The notes under the pieces are model-generated. The model saw nothing but the letters and a program-made list of their open reading frames with translations. It made no database searches and was not told the DNA's origin. Made by a program: the position numbers and the translations under genes. Of a DNA stretch of 45,716 bases, positions 10,640 through 20,285 are shown piece by piece. Source of the DNA: Mnemiopsis leidyi. Its lineage: Eukaryota > Ctenophora > Tentaculata > Lobata > Bolinopsidae. The first letter of the stretch is position 1. Each line of letters begins with the position of its first letter. The stretch covers positions 30,871-76,586 of the forward strand of contig JH152708.1 of the NCBI GenBank assembly GCA_000226015.1, written 5' to 3'.

Positions 10640-11983
10640 ATGGAGATCGGGTTTATCGTTACAGCAATTCTGATAATCTCAGTCTCTGGTTCCTCATACC
10701 CAAACTGCACAGACACCTCCACCTACACCAGCTACAATAAGAGTACCGAGTACAAGGGTCTTAGTGACACCACTGCTTGGGATCGAACTCTTGACAGTGG
10801 GGATGCGTGTGATTTCTCTTCTGCTGTACCTGCTTATCAAGCTCAAACTTGCGGTGACTGCGATTTTGATCTAGAAGACGAAACTTGGTACAGATTCGAT
10901 CAGGGTCCTTATGTTGAGATAGCAGAGTACTCGGATAATACTTCGTGTCCAACAAGGGGACATTGTAACGGGGTTTATCAGATAGCTCTATTGTCTAGTG
11001 ACGTTGATAGTGGCAACAAGAACAGTAAAATGTACTATGTCGTATTCAGTAATGCTTCCGATGTCTCAAAATGTGTTGTCGAATATAATACAACGTTCAT
11101 GGTAGAAGAGTTCTACTGTGACAAGTTCAGGCTTTACAAATTTCCCAGTGGGTGGAAACGTTCTTCTGCTGCTTGTAGAAACGTCTTAGACCAGACAAAT
11201 AGAATAATTCCAACTCCTTACAGTCTCTGCATGACTGACACAGTTAAAGAACTGGACTTAACTGCAAACAGAAAGTATTTTGATGAAGTAAATACCCTTC
11301 TAAAATGCACTAGTGAACAGTCCCCGAAACCCCCTGCCGACATGATGTGGCTGGATCAAGATAACCAGGACATAACCTCCCAGGCTATCAAGGACGAAAC
11401 ACTCAGTAGTCTGTTCACAGAGGTCTACAGTCTGAACTCCTCCTCTTACACTTCAGTTACTTGTCAGGTGGACGACAAGTCTCACACTTTCTACCGGGTC
11501 TCTATCCTGACAGAAAACGTGACAGGCATTGCTGGTAAAGAAGTTACTGCAAACTGTTATCTTACGATAGATAAGTTCTCTTCTGAAGACGAGGAAGACA
11601 TATACTTCATCAAGTATCTAAATGATTCTGAAGTGCACTATACAACCACAAATATATCTACTACAGGTGATAAGATATTGATAACCGCAGACCAATCTGG
11701 AACATACAGGACGGCCTTGGTTATTACAAACACGTCGATTCCTGAAAACATGACGATTCGAATTGAAAACTGGAGCTGTGGACTTCGAGACCCAGTAACA
11801 GGGATCTTAATAACTAAAAGATTTGTCGTATCCCTCAAAATAAATGGGATATGCTGGGAGACAATTTTCTACTCGATAGGGGGTACTGGTTTTGCTTTAC
11901 TTATGGGCATTGCAATATTTTGTCTGATTAAACGGATGAATCTCACCAACAAGATTTTTGTTCATGATTCTGCGATCGAGTAG
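10640..11983 (+). CDS. D8C-like / Ig-like transmembrane receptor B
   Basis: A 447-residue type I membrane protein in one open frame. Seen: signal peptide (1-18); Cys-rich module (20-185) with CGDCDF (71-76), WYRF (83-86) and HCNG (108-111), resembling D8C; Ig-like domain 1 (Cys223, Trp237, Cys275); Ig-like domain 2 (Cys306-Cys380); TM helix (about 408-430); and a 17-residue tail ending DSAIE. It lacks the Cys-rich stalk of A and D, so it stands closer to the membrane. The ectodomain is rich in N-x-S/T sites. The D8C module is very close to that of C, but 150 bp of domain 2 are identical to A. The tail has no tyrosine or known signalling motif. Likely an intact surface receptor; ligand unknown. 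Confidence 0.85.
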   Translation: MEIGFIVTAILIISVSGSSYPNCTDTSTYTSYNKSTEYKGLSDTTAWDRTLDSGDACDFSSAVPAYQAQTCGDCDFDLEDETWYRFDQGPYVEIAEYSDNTSCPTRGHCNGVYQIALLSSDVDSGNKNSKMYYVVFSNASDVSKCVVEYNTTFMVEEFYCDKFRLYKFPSGWKRSSAACRNVLDQTNRIIPTPYSLCMTDTVKELDLTANRKYFDEVNTLLKCTSEQSPKPPADMMWLDQDNQDITSQAIKDETLSSLFTEVYSLNSSSYTSVTCQVDDKSHTFYRVSILTENVTGIAGKEVTANCYLTIDKFSSEDEEDIYFIKYLNDSEVHYTTTNISTTGDKILITADQSGTYRTALVITNTSIPENMTIRIENWSCGLRDPVTGILITKRFVVSLKINGICWETIFYSIGGTGFALLMGIAIFCLIKRMNLTNKIFVHDSAIE

Positions 11984-13182
11984 TAAGCTTTGACTGTGAT
12001 CTAACAGATCATATTGTACCAGATATAAACGATAAGATCAAGATATCGAATTTACAGTTAGATGGTTGTGATGTCCTGAAAGACAATTATCTCTTCAGAT
12101 TTGCAGGAGTGATGTCTCGAATTAATATTTTGAGTCAACAAGCGCAAGACGATCCCAGAGAATGAATATGTTGCAATCACTTTAACAAATTGTCGTATGA
12201 GTCCACAAAAGGGTTAAAATGGAATTAAACTACAATTGCTAATTCTTTCAACTCTAAAATATATTTATTGAGCATAGAATGGAGCCGTTTAATGACTGTA
12301 TCAGGTATGTAGGCGAGGGACTTAGGCGCCAGGCTATTCTTCGTGAGGAAACCAGTCAGGTGCGATTTTAATGTTTTAGAACAAAAGAATTTTTTCATTG
12401 AATCTAAACTACATTTCTAATGCAATTGAAGTATTTTATTTATCCCGGCACTTGCTAGTTAGTTTTATTTAATTAACAGAACACAAAATTCGACACAACA
12501 TAAACATGCTTACTTACTTCGTTACCACACACGACCAAAACACAAATCAATTGAAATTAGATGATAATAGTTATGCTAGGACTTTTAAAGATAACCCCAA
12601 GGGCCAAGAGGAAGGTGCTGTGTTAGATTACAGAAGGTAGTTTTGTAGAGGTAACGTGAACTATAAATTTAGACGGTATGCCAAGTGTTTTTTACCCTTC
12701 CTGATCCCTGTAAAATAAAAATGTTTCCGGAACTTCCTTGAGCACTCAGCACTGACAATAATTTTAAAACCTTGTATTGAGTATTCCGCGATATCACACG
12801 CTAGAGTATCATGTTTCATCCCAGAATTAGAGCAGCTTAAGATGTTTTGTTTTGCCAGCTTGCTTGAATTATTCAGCATATGACATGATACTTCTGTTTT
12901 CGAACTCTTTTACTTTTGCTACAAACCAAGTGTACTGTGTTTGTTTATGTCTCAAATTTACTCGGGTTTGCAAATGTAGAATTTTAGTTAAGGCCCACAA
13001 CTTTAATGCAAGACCACAAGTTTAATGTAATTAAATGAAAATTTTTTTAGTGAAACTTAGATTGAAAAATCAAAAATTATCAGAAACGTAATGTTACTTC
13101 ACACTGTAAATACTTTGATTACGACCGCATTTTTTTTCAAAACTATGACAATAACACGAAATATGCAACCTGCTTCTAGAAG
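11984..13182. other. intergenic between receptors B and C
   Basis: No credible gene; the best frame is 72 codons and unremarkable. No detectable similarity to the upstream regions of B or D, so the paralogs do not share recognisable promoters. Confidence 0.45.
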
Positions 13183-14557
13183 ATGGCGTCTTCAAGTTCT
13201 TCAATAATGTTGGTCCTGCTATTGATGATTTCAGTCGCTGGTTCCTCATACCCAAACTGCACAGACCCCTCGACCTACACCAGCTACAACAAGAGTACCG
13301 CGTACAAGGGCCTCAGTGACATCACTGCTTGGGATCGAACACTGGATAGTGGGGATGCGTGTGATTTCTCCTCCGGTGTACCCTATAGCTCAACCACAAA
13401 CTTGTGGAGACTGCGATTTTGATCTACAAGAAGAAACTTGGTACAGATTCGATCAAGGTCCTTATGTTGAGATAGCCGAGTACTCGGACAATACTTCGTG
13501 TCCAACAAGGGGACATTGTAACGGGGTTTATCAGCTAGCTCTATTGTCTAGTGACATTGATAGTGCAAACAAGAACAGTAAAATGTACTACGTCGTATAC
13601 AGTAATGCTTCCGATGTCTCAAAATGTGTCGTCGCATATCATAAAAAGTTCATGGTAGAAGAGTTCTACTGTGACAAGTTTAGGCTTTACAAATTTCCCA
13701 GTGGGTGGAAAGGTTCTTCTGTTGCTTGTAGAAACATCTTAGACCAGAAAAATAGAACAATTCCAACTCCTTACAGTCTCTGTATGACTGACACAGTAAA
13801 AGAACTGGACTTAACTGCAAACAGAAAGTATTTTGATGAAGTAAATACCCTTCTAAAGTGCACTAGTGAACAGTCCCCGAAACCCCCTGCCGACATGATG
13901 TGGCTGAATCAAGATAACCAGGACATAACCTCCCACGCTATCAAGGACGAAACACTCAGTAGTCTGTTCACAGAGGTCTACAGTCTGAACTCCTCCTCTT
14001 ACACTTCAGTTACTTGTCAGGTGGACGACAAGTCTCACACTTTCTACCGGGTCTCTATCCAGACAGAAAACGTGACAGGCATTGCTGGAAAAGAAGTTAC
14101 TGCGAGTTGCAACTTCACTATGGATGAGATCTCCTCTGACAATGAGGAGGACTTTTACTTTATCAAATATCTAAATGATTCTGAAGTTTACTATACAACT
14201 GCAAATATGTCTGCTACAGGTAATAGAATTGTGATAACCAAAGAAGAATATGGAACCTTCAGTGCCGCCATGGATCTAAAAAACACTTCAGTTCCCGTAA
14301 ATTTAAAAACTTGGACAGAAAACTGGAGCTGTGGACTTCGAGACCCGGTAACAGGAATCTACTCCACAGTTTCCTTCACCCTTACCTTTACAGAAGGAGA
14401 CAAGATATCGAAAAAGCTGATCTATTATCTGCTCGTTGGTGGTGGTGCAGCTATCTTGGTGGTTGTTATTGTGGTGGTTGTATCATGTTGGAGTCGCTCT
14501 AAGCGAGCCGACCGGCAGGCAGCACAGACAGTTACGTTTACAGATCTGGATTCCTGA
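13183..14557 (+). pseudogene. D8C-like / Ig-like receptor C, frameshifted
   Basis: Close paralog of B and D whose frame breaks near 13380. The first 79 codons give a signal peptide and the SSYPNCTD mature start, then run out of frame. The rest, from QPQTCGDCDF through two Ig-like domains (same Cys/Trp spacing as B), a TM helix and a short tail ending FTDLDS, is open in another frame to 14557. Compared with B the break equals one extra base. The break lies where sequence switches from B-like to D-like. The downstream frame has an ATG at 13316 but no signal peptide from it, so no intact receptor is encoded as assembled. A sequencing or assembly indel, or a short unrecognised intron, would restore it. 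The rest of the frame is undamaged, so any inactivation is recent. Confidence 0.75.
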
Positions 14558-14775
14558 AATGTTATTTTATTGACGATATGATATTCGTCTGATGTGCTAT
14601 TGGTAACGTTCTATTTCTGATTCTAAAACGTTCAGTTTTGAGTTGTTAGAGTCGGCCGTCGGAAATTACCGCGACAATTTTCCATGGTCTGTTCTGTCTA
14701 GTTCAGTTAAGATATGTTTTCATTTTTCGGGGATTCAATTCGATTATTATCTTTCCTCTGACCGATTGAAAGGTA
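14558..14775. other. 3' flank of receptor C
   Basis: Short noncoding spacer ending at the TA target site of the mariner insertion. Confidence 0.5.
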
Positions 14776-16085
14776 TTAGGTCGTTCGAAAAAGATTGTCA
14801 GTAGTCGAATAAATCAGCTGATATAGTTAAACGGTGCAAAATTTTAATGTTTTTGGGCAACATAATCTCCATTAATTTCAGTTACACGTTCTCAGTGGTC
14901 ACACAGCTTCTTAAGTTGGTCCATCAGGGTGTTTTCTAACATCACCCTTATGCTCCGCTGAATGGCGGCCTTGACATCTTCTGGGCCCTAAAAACATAAT
15001 TTCTAAGTTTCCGCTTGATTGCTCTTAACATATATCGGTCGAGGAGGTCTAAAACTGGAGGATAGTGTGCCTGGTGAACAACTGAGATTCCGTTCTGTTT
15101 GCGATAATCTTGCAAGATAGTGGCTGAGAGAGATTCGCATGGTCCATTCGGAGGTGTGAATTTCTCAGAGAAAGTTTGTGTGTTCTGAGGCCCATAAACC
15201 TTTTAGATGTGTCCTTTAGGTACTTAATCATAGTGGTGGCATCAATAGTTGTACCTTGGGGCATCACCGATAATGAAAATCTTTGAGGCTTGCGAGTGAA
15301 CCCGTTTAAACTCATTGTTTTCTTCTTTGTTAACTTTGACTCACATCTGTCGGTTTCGGGCCTTTTTTGCTGATCCAAACTCTACCCTTGTACTTTTGAG
15401 ACCACAAAAACCAAGGTTCGTCCTCAATGGCATAGTTTGACACCATATACTGCAGACCCTTAGTGTTGAACAGCTCAAGTAACGGTCTGCAACATGCCAC
15501 CCAAGCTGTTTTGTTGCTCTCTGACAAAAAATGAGGTACCCAGAAAGCATGCACGTTTCTGAGGTTAAGATTCTTAGTTAGAATATCAAAAACGAATGTC
15601 TTTCGTATAGAAAGGCGTAAGGCAATATCAGTGCATGATAATCATGAGTTTTGAGTAATTATTCCCTTTACTTTCCTCACTGCTGCAGTGGTACAGGTCA
15701 CAATTGGTCTACCAGGGCTTGTCCTCTTTTCCTGGTGTAATCGGCCATTCAAAATATCTGAAATCCAACGGAAAACAGTCCTTTCGTTAGGGCTAGCATC
15801 CCCGTGACCCGCTACGAGCTCAATATGACTGTCTCCAGCAGATAGACCCATCTTGTGTCGAGTCAAAACATTGAAACGAAAATCACGATTCATCTCATTC
15901 AGCGGAGGTAGAAAATGAAATCAAAAAGCTTAGCTTAAAGGGCTGTTAAAGTTCAACCATTATCCTAAAAATCACTTATCTTTACCTAAAATTGTCTGAT
16001 AAAACCGATCCTGGTAACGAAATTTTACACAGACTTTTACTTTTGGAATTAAACGCTCACTGACAATCTTTTTCGAACGCACTAA
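14776..16085 (-). mobile_element. complete-length mariner element (decayed)
   Basis: Inverted termini of about 26 bp (left starts TTAGGTCGTTCGAAAAAG, right is its near-complement ending at 16085) are flanked by TA on both sides, the Tc1/mariner target duplication. The 1310-bp length is the usual mariner size. The transposase remnant reads on the minus strand. The insertion lies between receptors C and D. Confidence 0.9.
15049..15893 (-). pseudogene. mariner transposase, broken by frameshifts
   Basis: Three minus-strand pieces (15642-15893, 15330-15554, 15049-15378) together cover much of a mariner transposase. The first has the N-terminal helix-turn-helix region (YGxA-like spacing, TVFRWISD, then GRP). 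The second has the EDEPWF segment matching the first catalytic-Asp region. The third has a PQGTTIDA block and an MDHAN segment where the family has its second catalytic Asp. Further homology to the YPPVLDLLD region lies in another frame just downstream. Frame breaks make it non-functional. Confidence 0.8.
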
Positions 16086-18257
16086 TACATGCAATACGTT
16101 TATATCAGAGATTCCGCGTGATCAATGTGTTTAAATTTGATGTCCAAAATTCTTAATGGGCCATAGATAGAATTAGATAACATCAGTAAGAGCAATATTA
16201 TCAAAATGAGTTATATGCGATCAAAAAGATGAGCAAGACGCCGTTGGGTAAAAAGCCTCTGTTGTCTAACTTAGGGGTGTACCCTCCCCCCCTAAGTCAG
16301 CCTCTTACATCGATAACAAACGTTGAGAGTTGATAGTTCTGTGATATTGGGCCAAATTATGATACCATTATGTGTAGGATCATAGCATTAAAGTGACTGA
16401 CATAATGTCGGATCAAATATTACTACTTTCCTTAACGAAAACGTCTCACCACTATGCAGGTGCAATGGGCGGACAAGCCTATAGAACCGGTAACTGACTG
16501 TCATCAAGGACCTTGATTCAAGGTATCGTCATTAGCAACCAAAATGCAAAAGCACTGGTTGATTCAGAATATCATTGTTCATTTCTTATCAGATCATTGC
16601 TGTGGAATCTAGTCTGCGACTTTGGATTCATTCATGCGTCGAATTTGTTATGGGGCAGCTGTGATTTGAATCTAGTTCGTCACACAGTGTAACACAATTC
16701 TGATTTCCAATTAGAGCCTGATTTGCTACTTGATTCCTAATTTTCCTGTTTCAAATAGGAGAGTTTAATTTATGCATTTGAATTCAGTTGTGAAATTTCC
16801 TTTGGGTCTCCTGAGTCTTGTCAGTCGTTTGATCACATGCGGCAGATCAAGAAGTCTTCACAATTTCAGAGTGATCGCAAGTACCTTCAAGAATTCAATC
16901 CATCAAAACTTATGTTATTCAGTATTCAAGCTAAATTTATTAATTTTATCATTGTTGTATGTTGAATCACTTCTTGAAGAGAGTCGCAAACTCGAAGCTT
17001 CTCACAAAATTTGAAACTCATGACTAACTTATCATCCGATATGTCATTGTGTTTCTATGCGACGAAGATTTTGAAATAAGATTTGTGTTAATCTCTTAAT
17101 CTAAGCTTATCCTTCTTCAACCGGCTGAACTTAAAGTTTAAATCGTGGTCTAACTAGCTCAGATGCTTACGGAATACGAGGTCATTCACATATTACGCAA
17201 TAAAATCTGGCAATTTCACCACATTTTCTTATAATCATGGCTCTACTCCCCTCTTGGTTGGTGGTTACGTATTTTCCCTCTTTAAAGACCCTCTTTTAGG
17301 AAATGCTATTGTTACTTAACCAGCTTTTCAAAAATTGTACAAAAATTGAGCTAGGGACTGGGGTGTTGCTTTTTGCATGTGATTTTTAAAAAATCCTGAT
17401 TTGTGGAAGACAGGATTTTTATTTTGTACAGCATCTTTAGGATAAAGATTGGCGAAATTTTGAAAAACAATTTATTCGGTAATCGTGCTAAAACCCCCTC
17501 CTCCTCCGTAATAAACGACAAACGTAATCTCCCTTATCCCTATAGCTAATAACGTTATATATTTGAGCGACCTTTTATCAGTCCTTTTAACAAGGGTAAG
17601 ACCCGAGTTCTCAAAACATTGGATAAAGCTTGATGTGGATCGTTCTGGGTTTGCAAAGTTAGCATGATTCTAAACTGTGGATTGTGGCAAAACTAAAAGT
17701 GTTACTTTTTCTTAAATGTTCAGTTTCAAAAGAATTTTCTAACGGACTTGAAAAACTGTATCAAAAGATAGATAATTTCAAACTTTTGCTCTATAGCGGA
17801 ATTTTAGCTATTACATCACCGCAAATATCGCTTGTTTAAGCGAAAGTAAATTCAGTACAAGTATCTCAGTACAATGAGTGGAGGGACTGGAAGGTAAGGG
17901 TGGTTGATAACCGTCGTGTCATGTTTCTATCACGGCCTTGCTCCATCTTCCGCTCTCTCGCTCATCTTCTGACTGGCTTAATTTGTGTAATTCAACACGA
18001 CATTCTTATTTGTCTTTCAGTTGATCTTCGCGTATGTTTGAGATGCTTGATCCTATTCTCTATTTGAAACTGATTTTTATTTGATTTATTCGAATAATTT
18101 GAATTTTGTGCGTATTCTTGTTCGAGCTCATTTTAGAAGCCATGATTTTCGTAAAAAAGAGTTTCACTTATGCCCTTTTCTATCTACAACATACAATTGC
18201 TTCAAACTCATTGAAAATTATTTCAAATATGGTAATATTATTGTTTCATACCTCAGC
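16086..18257. other. intergenic upstream of receptor D
   Basis: No credible gene. A G/C-run hairpin-like patch (GGGGTGTACCC then a C run) lies at about 16272-16296. The open frame leading into receptor D begins at 18081, but its first 59 codons lack signal-peptide character and are treated as 5' untranslated sequence. Confidence 0.4.
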
Positions 18258-20285
18258 ATGATTATGAATGTAATGAGGAGGATTGCCCTCACATGTTTTT
18301 TGTTTACGACACATTCAGCCGCTCAATACCCAAACTGCACAGACCCCTCCACCTACACCAGCTACAATAAAAGTACCGAGTACAAGGGTCTCAGTGACAC
18401 CACTGCTTGGGACCGCTCGGTAGGCAGTAAAACGGATGCGACTTCTCTCCAGTCGTACCCTATAAATCAACCACAAACTTGTGGAGACTGTGATTTTGAT
18501 TTACAAGAAGAAACTTGGTACAGATTCGACCAGGGTCCGTACGTGGAAATAGCAGAATTCTCTGATAATACTTCATGTCCAACGAGAGGGCATTGTAACG
18601 GTTTTTTTCAGATTGCTCTGTTGTCTAGTAAAATTGATAGTGGGAACGACAACAGTAAGATATACCATGCCTTATACAGTAATAACTCGGATCTCTCCAG
18701 CTCAAGTTGCATAGTGTCCTCGGATACCTTTACAATAGAAGAATTCTACTGTGACAAGTTTAGACTTTACAAATTTCCTTCTGGATGGAATGATGCCTCT
18801 CAATATTGCAACTTTATCCCAGATGACCAGGGAGGGATACTTCCAACACCTTACAGTCTCTGTATGACTGACACAGTTAAAGAACTGACCTTAATTGCAA
18901 ACAGAAAGTATTTTGATGAAGTAAATGCCCTCCTAAAATGCACTAGTGAACAGTCCCCTAAACCCCCTGCCGACATGATGTGGCTGAATCAAGATAACCA
19001 GGACATAACCTCTCAGGCTTCCCGGGACAAAACACTCAGTAGTCTGTTTACAGAGGTCTACAGTGTGAACTCCTCCTCCTTCACTTCTGTTACTTGTCAG
19101 GTGGACGACAAGTCTCACACTTTCTACCGGGTCTCTATCCAGACAGAAAACGTGACAGGCATTGCTGGAAAAGAAGTGACTGTGAGCTGCAACTTCACTA
19201 TGGATGAGATCTCCTCCGACAATAAGGAGGACTTGTATTTCATAGAAGTTGGTGAAGATTCTGAGGTCTTCTACAATTCTCTTAATATCTCCTCTCGGGG
19301 AGACTCCTGGAAGATTGAAGAAATCAACACTGGAATCTACTCTGTATCACTCACAAAAATTCGAACTCAATCAGAAGAATGGAAGTGTGGTATCAGAGAT
19401 CCGATAACAAATGTTTACATCATAGTTCCTTTTACTATCACACTAACAGGTTGCGATGCAGGGGAGGGGTTGGCTTCTATCGACTCTCAAGAATGCGTAA
19501 AATGTAGAGAAAACACATACTCCAATTCCTCACAGAATCACTGTGAAGATTGTTCAGTGGGAGAGATTTCGGGCAAAGGAGCAAGTAGATGCTTTGAGAT
19601 TGTGGCTGAAGAAAAAGCAGGTTCCTTCTCGAGACAAACAAGAGCCATCTGCTCGGTGATTCTGCCTAGATTTTCAGACGAAATAGAAAAAAATGTCTAT
19701 ATGATTCAAGAAAAAGAGGATGAAGATGTATACTTTACAGAAAATAACATCACAACTGAATACAAAATTGACGTATTGAAAGTCGGGGCTGGAACATACA
19801 ATATAACCTTAGCTTTTAAAAATACATCGGTACCAGACAACGCTCGGTCCAGGACAGAAAACTGGAAATGTGCAGTCCGGGATCCCATAACCAAGATCTA
19901 CACAGCACTGCCCTTCACAGTTACCGTCAATAAACACTGCAAGATCGGCACAGGCTTCGCTTCCCCAGAAGCTAAACAATGCACTGAGTGTCCAGAGAAC
20001 ACCTTCTCGTCCAATGACATGGTCGACTGCGAAGAGTGCGAGGAGGGAAAAATTTCCCATGCAGGCTCTGGTGAATGCAGAGAGAAACCGAACCCAGGAG
20101 CTGAATTCTACGTGATAGCTGGAGTTGGAGCAGCTCTCCTTGTCATCCTTGCTTTGATGATTGCTGCTCTTATCTGGAACAAACGTCGGCAGGAACAGCA
20201 GAATGTAGTCCTCGCGAACCCTGCTTCCAATGAGAATGGTGCTCGACAAAATATGAATGTTCTGAGCAATGAGACAAAGTTTTAG
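18258..20285 (+). CDS. D8C-like / Ig-like transmembrane receptor D (three Ig, two stalks)
   Basis: The largest family member, 675 residues from the ATG at 18258. That start is chosen because MIMNVMRRIALTCF begins a clear signal peptide ending before AQYPNC; the frame stays open upstream to 18081. Seen in order: D8C-like module (about 24-195; CGDCDF, WYRF, HCNG); Ig-like 1 (about 215-305); Ig-like 2 (about 306-405); Cys-rich stalk (about 408-455, CxxC repeats like GCC2/GCC3 or ephrin-receptor-like modules); a third Ig-like domain (about 460-560); a second Cys-rich stalk (about 563-607); TM helix (about 617-640); and a 35-residue tail. The stalk, TM and tail resemble A (both tails carry V-V-[IL]-[SA]-N-P). 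The extra Ig-plus-stalk unit looks like an internal duplication. Probably an intact surface receptor. Confidence 0.85.
   Translation: MIMNVMRRIALTCFLFTTHSAAQYPNCTDPSTYTSYNKSTEYKGLSDTTAWDRSVGSKTDATSLQSYPINQPQTCGDCDFDLQEETWYRFDQGPYVEIAEFSDNTSCPTRGHCNGFFQIALLSSKIDSGNDNSKIYHALYSNNSDLSSSSCIVSSDTFTIEEFYCDKFRLYKFPSGWNDASQYCNFIPDDQGGILPTPYSLCMTDTVKELTLIANRKYFDEVNALLKCTSEQSPKPPADMMWLNQDNQDITSQASRDKTLSSLFTEVYSVNSSSFTSVTCQVDDKSHTFYRVSIQTENVTGIAGKEVTVSCNFTMDEISSDNKEDLYFIEVGEDSEVFYNSLNISSRGDSWKIEEINTGIYSVSLTKIRTQSEEWKCGIRDPITNVYIIVPFTITLTGCDAGEGLASIDSQECVKCRENTYSNSSQNHCEDCSVGEISGKGASRCFEIVAEEKAGSFSRQTRAICSVILPRFSDEIEKNVYMIQEKEDEDVYFTENNITTEYKIDVLKVGAGTYNITLAFKNTSVPDNARSRTENWKCAVRDPITKIYTALPFTVTVNKHCKIGTGFASPEAKQCTECPENTFSSNDMVDCEECEEGKISHAGSGECREKPNPGAEFYVIAGVGAALLVILALMIAALIWNKRRQEQQNVVLANPASNENGARQNMNVLSNETKF

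Noticed and set aside
18081-18257. 59 extra N-terminal codons on receptor D
   Set aside because: No signal-peptide or conserved character; the ATG at 18258 gives a proper signal peptide like the paralogs.
19809-20249. 146-codon minus-strand frame
   Set aside because: Antisense of the stalk and TM region of receptor D.
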